Part shown: in pieces, positions 52,484 through 61,112 of the stretch
Numbering within the stretch: position 1 is the first letter of the stretch
How the letters are laid out: every line of letters begins with the position of its first letter
Origin: JAXMCK01 sp046349395
GTDB taxonomy: Bacteria; Pseudomonadota; Alphaproteobacteria; Geminicoccales; Geminicoccaceae
Direction of reading: 5' to 3'
Assembly: GCA_046349395.1 (NCBI GenBank)
Contig: JAXMCK010000010.1
Location: 62,001-126,000 of the forward strand
DNA: 64,000 nt
Translations under genes and position numbers: made by a program
Notes under the pieces: model-generated
What the model was told of the DNA's origin: nothing
What the model saw: the letters and a program-made list of their open reading frames with translations, nothing else
Databases searched by the model: none

Positions 52484-53383
52484 TCAGGTGACGGTGAATC
52501 CGGCCGACCGGCACAGCCGCAGCAGCTCGGCATGGCCGAACCGCGCATATGCAGCCGGTGGAGCGACCCTGTGGTCCTGCTCCGCCTCCTGGATGATCCA
52601 GCCCGAATAGTCGGCGGCCTTCAGCGCCGCCAGAACGCCCGGATAATCGACCATGCCGTCGCCCGGCACGGTGAAGACGCCCATCAGGATCGCGTGCGTG
52701 AAGCTGGCGTCGCGCTCGGTCGCGGCGAAGAGGGCGGCGGGCCGGATGTCCTTGGCGTGGACATGGTTGATCCGGCTGCCCCAGCGCATGGCGACATTGA
52801 CCGGATCGCCCCCTGCATAGGTCAGGTGGCCCGTATCCAGCAGCAGGCCGACGCTGGGGCCCGTGGCGCTCATCAGGCGGTCGATGTCCTGCTCGCTCTG
52901 CACCACCGTGCCCATGTGGTGGTGATAGGTCATGGCGACCCCGGCCTCGGCCAAGCGGTCGGCGACCTCGGTCAGCTTGCGGCCCAGATCCTTCCAGGCA
53001 GCAGCACCGTCGAGCTGCGGGCGGGTCGACATCGGCGCACCGACCAGCGGCACCACGTCCCCGCTCGACTCGCAGAAGACCATGACCTTCGCACCCAGCT
53101 CCTTCAGGAGTGTGAGGTGATCGGCGACGGATTCCATCTCGTCGGCGACCGAGCGCTCCAGCAAACGCGAGCTGTACCAGCCCGAGGCCAGCTTCAGCTC
53201 GTGGCGGTCCAGGATGGGACCGAGCTCGGCAGCCGTGCGCGGAAACTTGCGGCCCAGCTCGAAGCCGGTGAAGCCGGCCGCACGGCCCTCGGCCAGGACC
53301 TGATCCAGCGGCAGCTCGTCGCCGAGCCAGGGCACGTCGTCGTTGGTCCAGCCGATCGGGTTGATGCCGAGCCTGATGGTCAT
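52484..53383 (-). CDS. IolE-like xylose-isomerase-fold protein
   Basis: A 299-residue TIM-barrel of the AP-endonuclease-2 / sugar isomerase superfamily, close to IolE (2-keto-myo-inositol dehydratase). N-terminus RLGINPIGWTNDDVPWLGDELPLDQVLAEGRAAGFTGFELG is IolE-like. Metal-site pieces are AMTYHHHMGTVVQ, LLLDTGHLTYAGGDPV and INHVHAKDIR, plus IIQEAEQDH. No other iol genes are visible. ATG overlaps the stop of the preceding acetyltransferase; last gene of the eight-gene unit. Confidence 0.83.
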   Translation of the reverse strand: MTIRLGINPIGWTNDDVPWLGDELPLDQVLAEGRAAGFTGFELGRKFPRTAAELGPILDRHELKLASGWYSSRLLERSVADEMESVADHLTLLKELGAKVMVFCESSGDVVPLVGAPMSTRPQLDGAAAWKDLGRKLTEVADRLAEAGVAMTYHHHMGTVVQSEQDIDRLMSATGPSVGLLLDTGHLTYAGGDPVNVAMRWGSRINHVHAKDIRPAALFAATERDASFTHAILMGVFTVPGDGMVDYPGVLAALKAADYSGWIIQEAEQDHRVAPPAAYARFGHAELLRLCRSAGFTVT

Positions 53384-53889
53384 GCGAGCCGTCCCCCGGT
53401 TCCTGTTCGTTGTGGCCACCTACGGCCTCTGACGCGAAGCTCATAGACCGGCAGCAGGCGGCCGGGAATTGGCCCCGACGGCGCCTCGCCCAGGCGTACG
53501 GCGCCCAGACCCTCGTAGAAGCCGGCCGCATGAGGGTCCGAGAGCAGGCGCAGCCGCTGCAGCCCCCGGCGCACTGCGAGGGCGGCAACCGCCTGGAACA
53601 ATGCCGTGCCCACGCCGCGACGCAGCCGGTCCGGTGCCACGAACAGCTTGTCGAGGCCGCCGACCGAGCTGAATCGGCGCATGCCCAGCTCGGCGACTCC
53701 GATGAGCCGCTGGCCCTCGGCGGCGACGAGCACGTGCCCGGTGGCGATGGCCGGCTCGTGCACCATGAGCGGGTCGACCGTGTAGGCCAGGAAGGCCTCG
53801 TCGTATCCCCAGACCGCCTTGGAGCGGACGCACAGCGCCGAGAGTGCCGGCCCCTCGCCCGTCCGGGCACGGCGGATGGTTAAGCTCAC
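53380..53889 (-). CDS. GNAT-family acetyltransferase (second of two)
   Basis: A 169-residue GNAT protein: LTIRRARTGEGPALSALCVRSKAVWGYDEAFL, then GVAELGMRRFSSVGGLDKLFVAPDRLRRGVGTALFQAVAALA with the acetyl-CoA loop RRGVGTAL, then DPHAAGFYEGLGAVRLGEAPSG. GTG start inside the overlap with the upstream GNAT gene; stop overlaps the IolE-like ATG. Substrate unknown. Confidence 0.87.
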   Translation of the reverse strand: MSLTIRRARTGEGPALSALCVRSKAVWGYDEAFLAYTVDPLMVHEPAIATGHVLVAAEGQRLIGVAELGMRRFSSVGGLDKLFVAPDRLRRGVGTALFQAVAALAVRRGLQRLRLLSDPHAAGFYEGLGAVRLGEAPSGPIPGRLLPVYELRVRGRRWPQRTGTGGRLA

Positions 53890-54338
53890 GGCAGGCACTT
53901 TTCCATGAACACGCTGAGCGGGTCCGGACGGTAGTCGCCGAACGGCTCGATCTCGCGAAACCCGATTGAGCCGTAGAGGCTTCGCGCCTCGGTCTGGTCG
54001 ACTCCTGTCTCCAGCCGCAGACATGTGATGCCGCGAGCGGCCGCCGCTTTCTCCAACTCCTGCAGGATGCGCCGTCCCAACGCTCGTCCTCGGGCCTCGG
54101 GTACCACCCACATCCGCTTCAGCTCGGCATAGCCTTCGAAAGCGACGACCGCCCCGATGCCGAGCAGCATGCCGTCCTCACGCGCCGCGAGGAAGGTTAC
54201 CTCAGGCCCCCGCAGGGTCTCGACGTCGAGGAGGTGGTTGCTCTCGGCGGGATAGAGGGCGGCGTACCACGCGTCGCCTGCCGCCAGCAGCGCCCTGATG
54301 TCGGGCGCCGCCGGGTCTTCGACCGCGATGACGATCAT
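53886..54338 (-). CDS. GNAT-family acetyltransferase (first of two)
   Basis: A 150-residue GNAT protein: YAELKRMWVVPEARGRALGRRILQELEKAAAARGITCLRLETGVDQTEARSLYGSIGFREIEPFGDYRPDPLSVFMEKCL. The acetyl-CoA loop is ARGRALGRRIL. ATG overlaps the stop of the ABC ATPase gene by 4 nt. Two unlike GNAT genes in tandem behind an amide-type importer may detoxify or process the imported compound. That is inference. Confidence 0.88.
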   Translation of the reverse strand: MIVIAVEDPAAPDIRALLAAGDAWYAALYPAESNHLLDVETLRGPEVTFLAAREDGMLLGIGAVVAFEGYAELKRMWVVPEARGRALGRRILQELEKAAAARGITCLRLETGVDQTEARSLYGSIGFREIEPFGDYRPDPLSVFMEKCLP

Positions 54339-55033
54339 GCGAGGCCCGTGAACTCCGCGATGCGCGCCTCATCCTCCACCTCGTCGGGTGTCAGCTCGCG
54401 CACGATCCGGCCCCTTTGGATCAGCAGGACGCGATCGGCAAGGCTGCGGATGAAGTCGAGGTTCTGCTCGACCAGCAGCACGGTCAGGCCGCGCGACGTG
54501 CGCAGCGCGCGTAGTCGCTCGGTGATGGCCTGAACGATGGAGGGCTGGATACCCTCGGTCGGCTCGTCGAGCAGCAGCACCTTGGGCCGGCCGCAGAGGG
54601 CTCGCGCCAGGGCCAGGATCTGCTGCTCGCCGCCCGAGAGCGCGCCGCCGGGCCGGGTCAGAAGACGCGGCAGCTCCGGAAAGTCCGCCAGCACCTCGTC
54701 AACGGTCGAAGGCGGCAGCCCCGACGCCACGGCGGCGAGGCGCAGATTCTCGGCAACGGACAGCGCCGGGAAGATCCAGCGGCCCTGCGGGACATAACCG
54801 AGCCCCGCCCTCGCCCGCGCATGGGTCGGCAGGCGGGTGACGTCGGCACCAGCGAGGCGGACGGTGCCCTTCGTCGCCCGGATCAGGCCGACCAGGGTCC
54901 GGATCAGCGTCGACTTGCCCATGCCGTTGTGGCCGAGGATGCCGACCAGCTCGCCCTCCGCGACGGAGAAAGTGGCGCCGTGCAGCACGGTGATGCGGCC
55001 GTAGCCGGCGACGAGGTCCTCTGCGGCGATCAC
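54335..55033 (-). CDS. Branched-chain/urea-type ABC transporter ATPase 2 (LivF/UrtE-like)
   Basis: A 232-residue ATPase: LVAGYGRITVLHGATFSVAEGELVGILGHNGMGKSTLIRTLVGL with Walker A GHNGMGKST, signature GGALSGGEQQILALARAL, Walker B VLLLDEPTEGIQPSIV, and LLVEQNLDFIRSLADRVLLI in place of the switch His loop, typical of UrtE. GTG start overlapping the UrtD-like stop. Cytoplasmic energising subunit. Confidence 0.9.
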   Translation of the reverse strand: MIAAEDLVAGYGRITVLHGATFSVAEGELVGILGHNGMGKSTLIRTLVGLIRATKGTVRLAGADVTRLPTHARARAGLGYVPQGRWIFPALSVAENLRLAAVASGLPPSTVDEVLADFPELPRLLTRPGGALSGGEQQILALARALCGRPKVLLLDEPTEGIQPSIVQAITERLRALRTSRGLTVLLVEQNLDFIRSLADRVLLIQRGRIVRELTPDEVEDEARIAEFTGLA

Positions 55034-55737
55034 GCGGCCTTGCCCAGATAGACGTCGCGCACGGTGGGATCGGCCATCACGGCACCGACCTCGTCGTCGA
55101 TCAGCACGCGGCCCTGGTGGAAGACGGTGACCCGCTTGGCGATGGAGCGGATGAACTGCATGTCGTGCTCGACCACGACGACGGCGTGCTCGCGGTTCAG
55201 TTCCTTGATCAGATCGGCCGTGCGCCGCGTTTCCTCGCTGGTCATGCCCGCCGTCGGCTCGTCCAGAATGATCAGCTCCGGATCGCCGGCGACGACCATC
55301 GCCAGCTCGACCAGCTGCCGCTGCCCGTGGGCGAGGCGGCCGACCTGGGCCGCTTTGATGTCCTCGATCCCGATCCGCCGCAGCGTCGCCTGCGCTTCGG
55401 CCACTTTGGCAGCGCGCTTGCGGCTCGCGGCCAGCCACACGTTCTCCTGCACGCTGAGGCCGTCGAACACGCTCGGCACCTGCGTCTTGATGCCGAGGCC
55501 GCGCCTAGCCATCGCATAGCCGTCGCTGCCGGTGACGTCCTCGCCGCGGAAGAGGATGGTGCCCGAGCTCGGCTTCAGCTGGCCCGTCAGGCACTTGAAG
55601 AAGGTGCTCTTGCCGGCCCCGTTGGGACCGATCAGGCAGCGCAGCTCGGCCTCGCGCAGGCTGAAGTCCACACCGTCCACGGCGACGACGCCACCGAAGC
55701 GCATGGTGAGGCCGCGGGTCTCGAGGAGGGCGGTCAT
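55030..55737 (-). CDS. Branched-chain/urea-type ABC transporter ATPase 1 (LivG/UrtD-like)
   Basis: A 235-residue ATPase: LTMRFGGVVAVDGVDFSL, Walker A LIGPNGAGKSTFFKCLTGQLKPSSG, signature GRLAHGQRQLVELAMVVA (AHGQ instead of SGGQ, as in UrtD), Walker B LIILDEPTAGMTSEETRRTADLI and VVVEHDMQFIRSIAKRVTVFHQG. The E-E-T-R-R-T piece is UrtD-like. Coupled by 4-nt overlaps on both sides. Confidence 0.9.
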   Translation of the reverse strand: MTALLETRGLTMRFGGVVAVDGVDFSLREAELRCLIGPNGAGKSTFFKCLTGQLKPSSGTILFRGEDVTGSDGYAMARRGLGIKTQVPSVFDGLSVQENVWLAASRKRAAKVAEAQATLRRIGIEDIKAAQVGRLAHGQRQLVELAMVVAGDPELIILDEPTAGMTSEETRRTADLIKELNREHAVVVVEHDMQFIRSIAKRVTVFHQGRVLIDDEVGAVMADPTVRDVYLGKAA

Positions 55738-56714
55738 CGGCGCAGCTTGCCGAGAAGATCGCCCGCCGTCGGCAGCAGGCCGCGCGGCAGCGCCAGGACG
55801 GCGACGACGAGGATGGCCCCCAGCACGAGGTTGGCGTTCACCTCCTGCAGGGTGCCGACCCAGGTGGTCAGCATCTGCAGCAGGATGCAGCCGATGACGG
55901 GACCGACCAGCGTGCCGAGGCCGCCGACGATGACCCAGACGATGACCTGGGCGGAGTAGGTCAGCGAGAACATGGTCGGGCTGACGAAGACGCAGTTGGC
56001 GAACAGCATGCCGGCGAGGCCTGCGATGAGGCCGCCGAGGGTGAAGACGGCGAGCTTCACGAGGCGGACGTCGTAGCCCAGGAGTTCGGCGCGAAGCTCG
56101 TTCTCGCGGACGGCGACGGCCACCCGGCCGAGACGCGAGGCCAGGAACAGCTTCGAGCCGACATAGCAGAGGACGAGGGCCACGATCGCCACCACGAAGA
56201 CCTGCTCGGGATAGAGCGGGTCGTCGGGGCGGCCCGGCCAGTTCAGCGGCGGTGTCGAGGGAATGCCGTTGAAGCCACCGAGCGGTGCCTTGCCGATGGT
56301 CCACTGGTCGCCGGCGGTGCTGTTGAAGAACTTGAAGAGGATCAGCGTAACCGTGAGCGTGATGACGCCCATATAGACGTCGGCGAGCCGACCGTAGAAC
56401 ATGAACCAGCCGAGGAAGGCGGCGAAGAGTGCCGGGATCAGCAGGGCCAGGACGATGGCCGGCGTGGTGTCGCCGAAGTTGATCGCAGCCACGGCATAGG
56501 CGTAACCACCGAGGCCGAAGAAGGCCGCCTGCCCGAAGCAGAGGATGCCGCCGAAGCCCCAGATCAGCGCCAGCGAGAGGGCCAGCACGGCGAGGCTGAC
56601 ATAGACGGTGGCGTTGATCAGCGCGAACAGCTCCAGCCATTGCGGCAGGAACCAGATCGCGAGCGCTCCCAGCACGACCGCGGCCGTGACCTCGATCCAG
56701 CTGCGAGGCGTCAT
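55734..56714 (-). CDS. Branched-chain/urea-type ABC permease 2 (LivM/UrtC-like)
   Basis: A 326-residue permease with eight or more hydrophobic segments. Family signature GFGGILCFGQAAFFGLGGYAYAVAAI near residue 53, then VAVRENELRAELLGYDVRLVKLAVFTLGGLIAGLAGMLFA near residue 200 and VGGLGTLVGPVIGCILLQML. Inner membrane. 4-nt overlaps with both neighbouring transporter genes. Confidence 0.92.
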   Translation of the reverse strand: MTPRSWIEVTAAVVLGALAIWFLPQWLELFALINATVYVSLAVLALSLALIWGFGGILCFGQAAFFGLGGYAYAVAAINFGDTTPAIVLALLIPALFAAFLGWFMFYGRLADVYMGVITLTVTLILFKFFNSTAGDQWTIGKAPLGGFNGIPSTPPLNWPGRPDDPLYPEQVFVVAIVALVLCYVGSKLFLASRLGRVAVAVRENELRAELLGYDVRLVKLAVFTLGGLIAGLAGMLFANCVFVSPTMFSLTYSAQVIVWVIVGGLGTLVGPVIGCILLQMLTTWVGTLQEVNANLVLGAILVVAVLALPRGLLPTAGDLLGKLRR

Positions 56715-57577
56715 ACGCGGCCCCGGAAGAAGCGGCCGGTGATGCCGCGCGGCAGGAGGCGCAGCAGGACGATGGCGGCAAGCAGCAGCGCCACCTCGCC
56801 CAGCACCGGTGTCGTCAGGAAGCTGCCGACGGTGGCGACCGAGCCCAGCACGGTCGAGGCCGAGACCGTGCCGGCCACGATCTCGGCCCCGCCGGTGATG
56901 ACCGTGATGAAGGCCTTGGCGATGTAGGCGGCCCCCATGGTGGGCACCACGCCGGTTAGCGGGGCGATGAGCGCACCGGCGAGGCCCGAGAGCGCTGCGC
57001 CGACGGCGAAGGTGACGGCGTAGACCCGGTCCGGGTTCACGCCGAGGGCCGCCGCCATGTCGGGGTTCTGCATGGTGCCACGGGCGATCAGGCCGACATC
57101 GGTGAAGCGCAGCACGGCCCAGGTGGCGGCGACCAGGAGGACGGCCACCAGGATGAGGAACAGCTCGTAGCCGCTGGTCCGGAAGTCGCCGATGGCCACG
57201 CTGCCGAACGGGGCCGAGATGCCGCTGACGGTGTTACCGAACACGGTGGTTACGATGCCGACCAGCAGGAGCGAGAGGCCCCAGGTCGCCAGCATCGTGT
57301 CGACGATGCGGCCGTAGAGCGGGCGGATGATGAGCCGCTCCACCACGAGCCCGACGAGTCCGACGACGAGCGGGGCGACGACCGCCATGCCCAGCCACAG
57401 CGGCACGCCGTGATTGTGCGAGACGATCGCCGCGTAGCCGCCCAGCATCAGGAACTCGCCGTGCGCGAGGTTCACCACCCGCATCATGCCGAAGATCACC
57501 GCAAGCCCGAGGCTGACCAGCACCAGGCTCGCGATGCCCGAGAGCGCCTGCAGGAGCAGGACGAGGACGAGGTCCAC
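56711..57577 (-). CDS. Branched-chain/urea-type ABC permease 1 (LivH/UrtB-like)
   Basis: A 288-residue permease: LQALSGIASLVLVSLGLAVIFGMMRVVNLAHGEFLMLGGYAAI is the LivH/UrtB signature, followed by RGTMQNPDMAAALGVNPDRVYAVTFAVGAALSGLAGALIAPL and KAFITVITGGAEIVAGTVSASTVLG. Inner membrane. 10 nt after the binding-protein gene. Confidence 0.92.
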   Translation of the reverse strand: MDLVLVLLLQALSGIASLVLVSLGLAVIFGMMRVVNLAHGEFLMLGGYAAIVSHNHGVPLWLGMAVVAPLVVGLVGLVVERLIIRPLYGRIVDTMLATWGLSLLLVGIVTTVFGNTVSGISAPFGSVAIGDFRTSGYELFLILVAVLLVAATWAVLRFTDVGLIARGTMQNPDMAAALGVNPDRVYAVTFAVGAALSGLAGALIAPLTGVVPTMGAAYIAKAFITVITGGAEIVAGTVSASTVLGSVATVGSFLTTPVLGEVALLLAAIVLLRLLPRGITGRFFRGRV

Positions 57578-57587
57578 GCCCTCTCCG

Positions 57588-58826
57588 TCAGATCTTCACG
57601 TCGATGACGAACTGCTCGTTAGCGTCGGGATTGGTCGAGAGATCGCAGACCGACTGCGTGTCCGAGGGCGGCACCTGGGGTACGGTCTCGACGATGTCGA
57701 ACTTCTGGTTCTGCAGCTCGGCGACGTGGACATCGAGGATGCAGTGGTGTGTCTTCGGGTCGATCGTCAGCTTGCCGCCGGGGCCGTCCATGCTGACCCC
57801 GCCTTCGAGCGCTTCGATCACCTTCATCCGGTCGATGTCGCCGGCCTTGCCGACGCCGTAGGCCCAGAGCTTGGTGCCCATGTAGGTCTGCATGGCGAGC
57901 TCGGTGACGTTGGCGGCATCCGCCCCGAAGCGCTTCTTGTAGGCCTCGACGAAGGCTTTGTTGGCCGGCGTGTCGAGGTCCTGGAAATAGGCGAACGCGA
58001 CGGTAATGCCGTTGCCCTCCTCCGGGCTCAGCACGAGATGCTCGTTGCCGACGCCGAAGGTGGTAGAGGCCAGCGGAATCTCCTTGTTCATGCCGGCCGC
58101 GGCCCACTGCCGGTAGAAGGAGATGTGCGCACCGCCGACGAGCGCCGAGACGACCATGTCGGGCTTCGCCGCCTGGATCTTCTTGATCGTGGCGCCGAAG
58201 TCGGTGACGTCCAGCGGGAAGAACTCGGCCGCCACGATCTCGCCGCCGCCGTCACGGCCGAACTTGGTGACCCACTTCGCCGTGATCTGACCGTAATTGT
58301 AGTCGGCGGCCAGGATGTAGATCTTCTTGCCCCACTTCTTCATCACGTAGGGGACGAGGTGCGCCACGTTCTGCGCCGGGCCGGAGCCGGTGCAGAAGAT
58401 GTTGCGGTCGCAGACGCCGCCTTCGTACTGCGTGTTGTAGAAGTAGAGCGTCTTGAAGCGGCGCAGGATCGGCCGGATGGCCTCGCGGCTCGCCGAGGTG
58501 ATGCCGCCGTGGACGACGGCCACGCGCTCCTTGGTGGCGGCCTCGGTGGCGAACTGGGTGTAGAGCTGGATGTTCGACTGCGGGTCGTAATTGATCAGCT
58601 GCAGCTCGCGGCCCAGCAGGCCGCCGCCGGCGTTGATCTCCTCGACGGCCATGGTCAGGCAGTTGACCATCGGGGCGCCGTAGATGTCGAGGCCGCCCGA
58701 GACGTCGTGGATGCCGGCGACCTTGATCGGGTCGGCGGCGAAGGCCCGGCTCCCCAGACCGCCGGCGGTCACCGCCGCGGCGGCAGCACCCGTGGTGCGC
58801 AACAGGCTCCGACGATCGAGCTTCAT
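57588..58826 (-). CDS. Urea/short-chain-amide-type periplasmic binding protein (UrtA/FmdD-like)
   Basis: A 412-residue binding protein. A twin-arginine-like signal, MKLDRRSLLRTTGAAAAAVTAGG, has cleavage near RAFA. Mature part: IKVAGIHDVSGGLDIYGAPMVNCLTMAVEEINAGGGLLGRELQLINYDPQSNIQLYTQFATEAATKERVAVVHGGITSASREA, then LYFYNTQYEGGVCDRNIFCTG, which matches UrtA/FmdD/AmiC-type proteins rather than LivJ. First gene of the minus-strand operon. Amide or urea is the inferred ligand. Confidence 0.88.
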   Translation of the reverse strand: MKLDRRSLLRTTGAAAAAVTAGGLGSRAFAADPIKVAGIHDVSGGLDIYGAPMVNCLTMAVEEINAGGGLLGRELQLINYDPQSNIQLYTQFATEAATKERVAVVHGGITSASREAIRPILRRFKTLYFYNTQYEGGVCDRNIFCTGSGPAQNVAHLVPYVMKKWGKKIYILAADYNYGQITAKWVTKFGRDGGGEIVAAEFFPLDVTDFGATIKKIQAAKPDMVVSALVGGAHISFYRQWAAAGMNKEIPLASTTFGVGNEHLVLSPEEGNGITVAFAYFQDLDTPANKAFVEAYKKRFGADAANVTELAMQTYMGTKLWAYGVGKAGDIDRMKVIEALEGGVSMDGPGGKLTIDPKTHHCILDVHVAELQNQKFDIVETVPQVPPSDTQSVCDLSTNPDANEQFVIDVKI

Positions 58827-58909
58827 GGTTCCCTCCCGAGGACTACGGCGCGTGAGGCCGGACGCAGGAGACGTGCCACAAGCGAAAGGGCTTGCCCAGC
58901 AGGGCGCTG

Positions 58910-60412
58910 TTAGACGGAATGGGCCGATTCGCAGGCGTCTCTCAACTCGTCTGCCAACGGAGGAAGCATGTCTGCCAAGGTGACGGGCAGTTCGAGAGCC
59001 TCCCTGGGGTGCGAGGCACCCATCCGCGCGGGGGTCACGGTGACGGACCGGCCCGAGGGCAGGACCAGATCGACCGACATCGGGACCGCCGTGGTCGTCG
59101 CCGTCAGATCACCCCGCAGAGGATCGGCAAACGCGAGATCCGTGGACGTGCGCTCAAGCGGGTAGTCCGATGCCCGCACCTCGTCCGGCACCTGTTCGTT
59201 GCAGATGCAGTTGTTGTCGAAGACAATTCGGTTGGTCGGCCAATCTGTCACGAAGCGATCGTCGACCGGCTGGCCGGCCAAATCCCCGAGAAACTTCGAT
59301 TTGGTCTCACAGTCCGGGACTTCGATTCCCATCGCGGACGCGTAGCCGATCACATTGTTCTTCACCAGCAACCCGCCGAATGTGCCGTTTTTGATCAGTG
59401 GCGAGCGAAGGAACAGGCTGTTGTTGAAAAAGTAGTGGGTGACCTCGGACGGCGGAGGACCTTCGCTGCCGAGTTTGAAGAAGCAGCCACCCCGGTTCTT
59501 GTCCGTATCTGGCACGCCCTGCTGCTCGTCGAACCAGTAGGTGTTCTCGAAGATGTAGAAGTTAGAGGAGCGCTCCATCTCAAGCGAGAACGGGGCGTGG
59601 CAGTTGAAGATGCGATTGCGGAACACCCACCAGTTGTGCGCCTCCACCTCCGGCTCGATGACGTTGTCTCTAACATAGCGGAACACGTTGTCGTGAATGA
59701 CGACATCGGAGTTCAGTGTCGCGTCGCGGTAGTCGCGCCGATTGAAGCACTGGATCCCGTTGAAGCAGTGCTCGATCCAATTGTGGTGCACGTGCAGGCG
59801 ACCACGGATCCGATAGGAGCGAATGAAGTCGCCATCGAAGGCGCGGGCATCGCCGTCGCTGAACGTCTCGCTGTGGATGTACTTCCAGGGTATGCGCCGC
59901 CAGATGTCGCCGCGGTTGACGTCCTGCAGCCATCGGCAATGGCAGATCGTGATGTCCGACGTTCGCTCGCCGTGAAGAAAGAAGGCGAAGCTACTCTCCC
60001 TGACATGGATCCTGGACAGACGCACAGAAGCAGACGTGTCGACGAAGACGGCCGTGGGCCAGGCGCCACGAATGCTGAGGTCCTCGACGACGACGTGGTC
60101 GCTGCTGTCGATCGTGAGGAACGCCTCAGTCGCGATTGCCTGGATCCCCGGATACCCACGGCCGCGCAGGCAGTCTGCACGCGCAACGAGGTTCGCCCGG
60201 TTGTTGAAGACGGCGAAGGGGATGCCGCCGTCCAGCACCACACCTGGGCCGCCGCGGATGGTGATCGGCCGGGCCCGGTCGCCACGGCGTCCGACAAGCC
60301 GCAAGGGCTTCGTGTAGCGCCTGGGCGAAAGCTGGATGACCTGACCCGCCGATGCGTTATCGAGAGCCCTCTGAACGCTGTCCGGATCGACACGACGCAG
60401 ATCCTCGACCAT
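58910..60412 (-). CDS. Right-handed parallel beta-helix protein
   Basis: A 500-residue protein with successive right-handed beta-helix turns, such as HVVVEDLSIRGAWPTAVFVDTS, SRIHVRESSFAFFLHGERTSDITICHCRW, LHVHHNWIEHCFNGIQCFN, DVVIHDNVFRYVRDNVIEPEVE, and FYIFENTYWFD. This is the pectate-lyase-like fold used for polysaccharide lyases and epimerases. No signal peptide is visible, so location is unclear. ATG 60412 preferred (GGGAG upstream) over GTG 60436. Substrate unknown. Confidence 0.75.
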   Translation of the reverse strand: MVEDLRRVDPDSVQRALDNASAGQVIQLSPRRYTKPLRLVGRRGDRARPITIRGGPGVVLDGGIPFAVFNNRANLVARADCLRGRGYPGIQAIATEAFLTIDSSDHVVVEDLSIRGAWPTAVFVDTSASVRLSRIHVRESSFAFFLHGERTSDITICHCRWLQDVNRGDIWRRIPWKYIHSETFSDGDARAFDGDFIRSYRIRGRLHVHHNWIEHCFNGIQCFNRRDYRDATLNSDVVIHDNVFRYVRDNVIEPEVEAHNWWVFRNRIFNCHAPFSLEMERSSNFYIFENTYWFDEQQGVPDTDKNRGGCFFKLGSEGPPPSEVTHYFFNNSLFLRSPLIKNGTFGGLLVKNNVIGYASAMGIEVPDCETKSKFLGDLAGQPVDDRFVTDWPTNRIVFDNNCICNEQVPDEVRASDYPLERTSTDLAFADPLRGDLTATTTAVPMSVDLVLPSGRSVTVTPARMGASHPREALELPVTLADMLPPLADELRDACESAHSV

Positions 60413-60430
60413 GCCCACTCCCAGCGTTGC

Positions 60431-60479
60431 CGCCACGAATGTGGCGCGTCGGGAAGGGCCGTAGCGTGAGTTTTCTCAC
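60431..60479 (-). promoter_or_regulatory. Two short hairpins upstream of the beta-helix gene
   Basis: CGCCAC-GAAT-GTGGCG (60431-60446, 6-4-6) and GTGAG-TTTT-CTCAC (60466-60479, 5-4-5) occupy the 85-nt gap between the OsmC-type stop and the beta-helix start. One may end the OsmC-type transcript and the other may be a leader structure or operator. Confidence 0.4.
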
Positions 60480-60497
60480 AAGCAGCAGTGACAATCC

Positions 60498-61007
60498 TTA
60501 AGCCCGACGCAGGGCGACCTCCGCCTCGGGCGGGCGCTGGAGGGACTGGAACACGACGCAGTAGCGCTCGGTGAGCTTGAGCAGGCTGTCGAGCTGGTCC
60601 TGGGACGCGTCGGTGTCAACGTCGAATGTCAGGCGGATCGTGCGGAAGCCGACCGGCGCGTCCTTGGCCACACCCAGTGTACCGCGGAAGTCGAGGTCGC
60701 CCTCGGCACGAACCTTGCCGCTGCGGACCTCGATACCGAGTGCCGTGGCGACGGCCTTCAGCGTGACGCCGGCGCAGGCGACGAGAGCTTCGAGCAGCAT
60801 GTCGCCAGAGCAGGCCTGGAGACCGCTGCCGCCAGTGGCGGGGTGGAGGCCGGCTTCGACCAGAGCGCGGCCGGTATCGACCTTGCAGGCGATCCCCTCG
60901 CCGCCGAGATCGCCCTCGGCCTTCAGCGTGATCAGGGCGGAGTCGGGGGTGTCGCGGTAAAGCTGCTTCAGCGGCGCCTGCATGGCTTTCAGCTCGTCGG
61001 GCGTCAT
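60498..61007 (-). CDS. OsmC-family protein
   Basis: A 169-residue OsmC/Ohr-fold protein: PDSALITLKAEGDLGGEGIACKVDTGRALVEAGLHPATGGSGLQACSGDMLLEALVACAGVTLKAVATALG carries the first Cys (ACSGD) and second Cys (VACAGVT) of the family. The C-terminal TERYCVVFQSLQRPPEAEV is typical. Probably reduces organic peroxides or is a redox-related paralogue. ATG has CAGGAGA upstream. Divergent from the efflux adaptor gene. Confidence 0.9.
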   Translation of the reverse strand: MTPDELKAMQAPLKQLYRDTPDSALITLKAEGDLGGEGIACKVDTGRALVEAGLHPATGGSGLQACSGDMLLEALVACAGVTLKAVATALGIEVRSGKVRAEGDLDFRGTLGVAKDAPVGFRTIRLTFDVDTDASQDQLDSLLKLTERYCVVFQSLQRPPEAEVALRRA

Positions 61008-61112
61008 CCTCGTCTCCTGCCGGCGTGGGAAGACGGGCGCGGTAGCACACCGATTTCGCAGGCGGAACCCGCCGCGATTGACGTACGGCCACGCCAAAAC
61101 GACAGTGACGGT

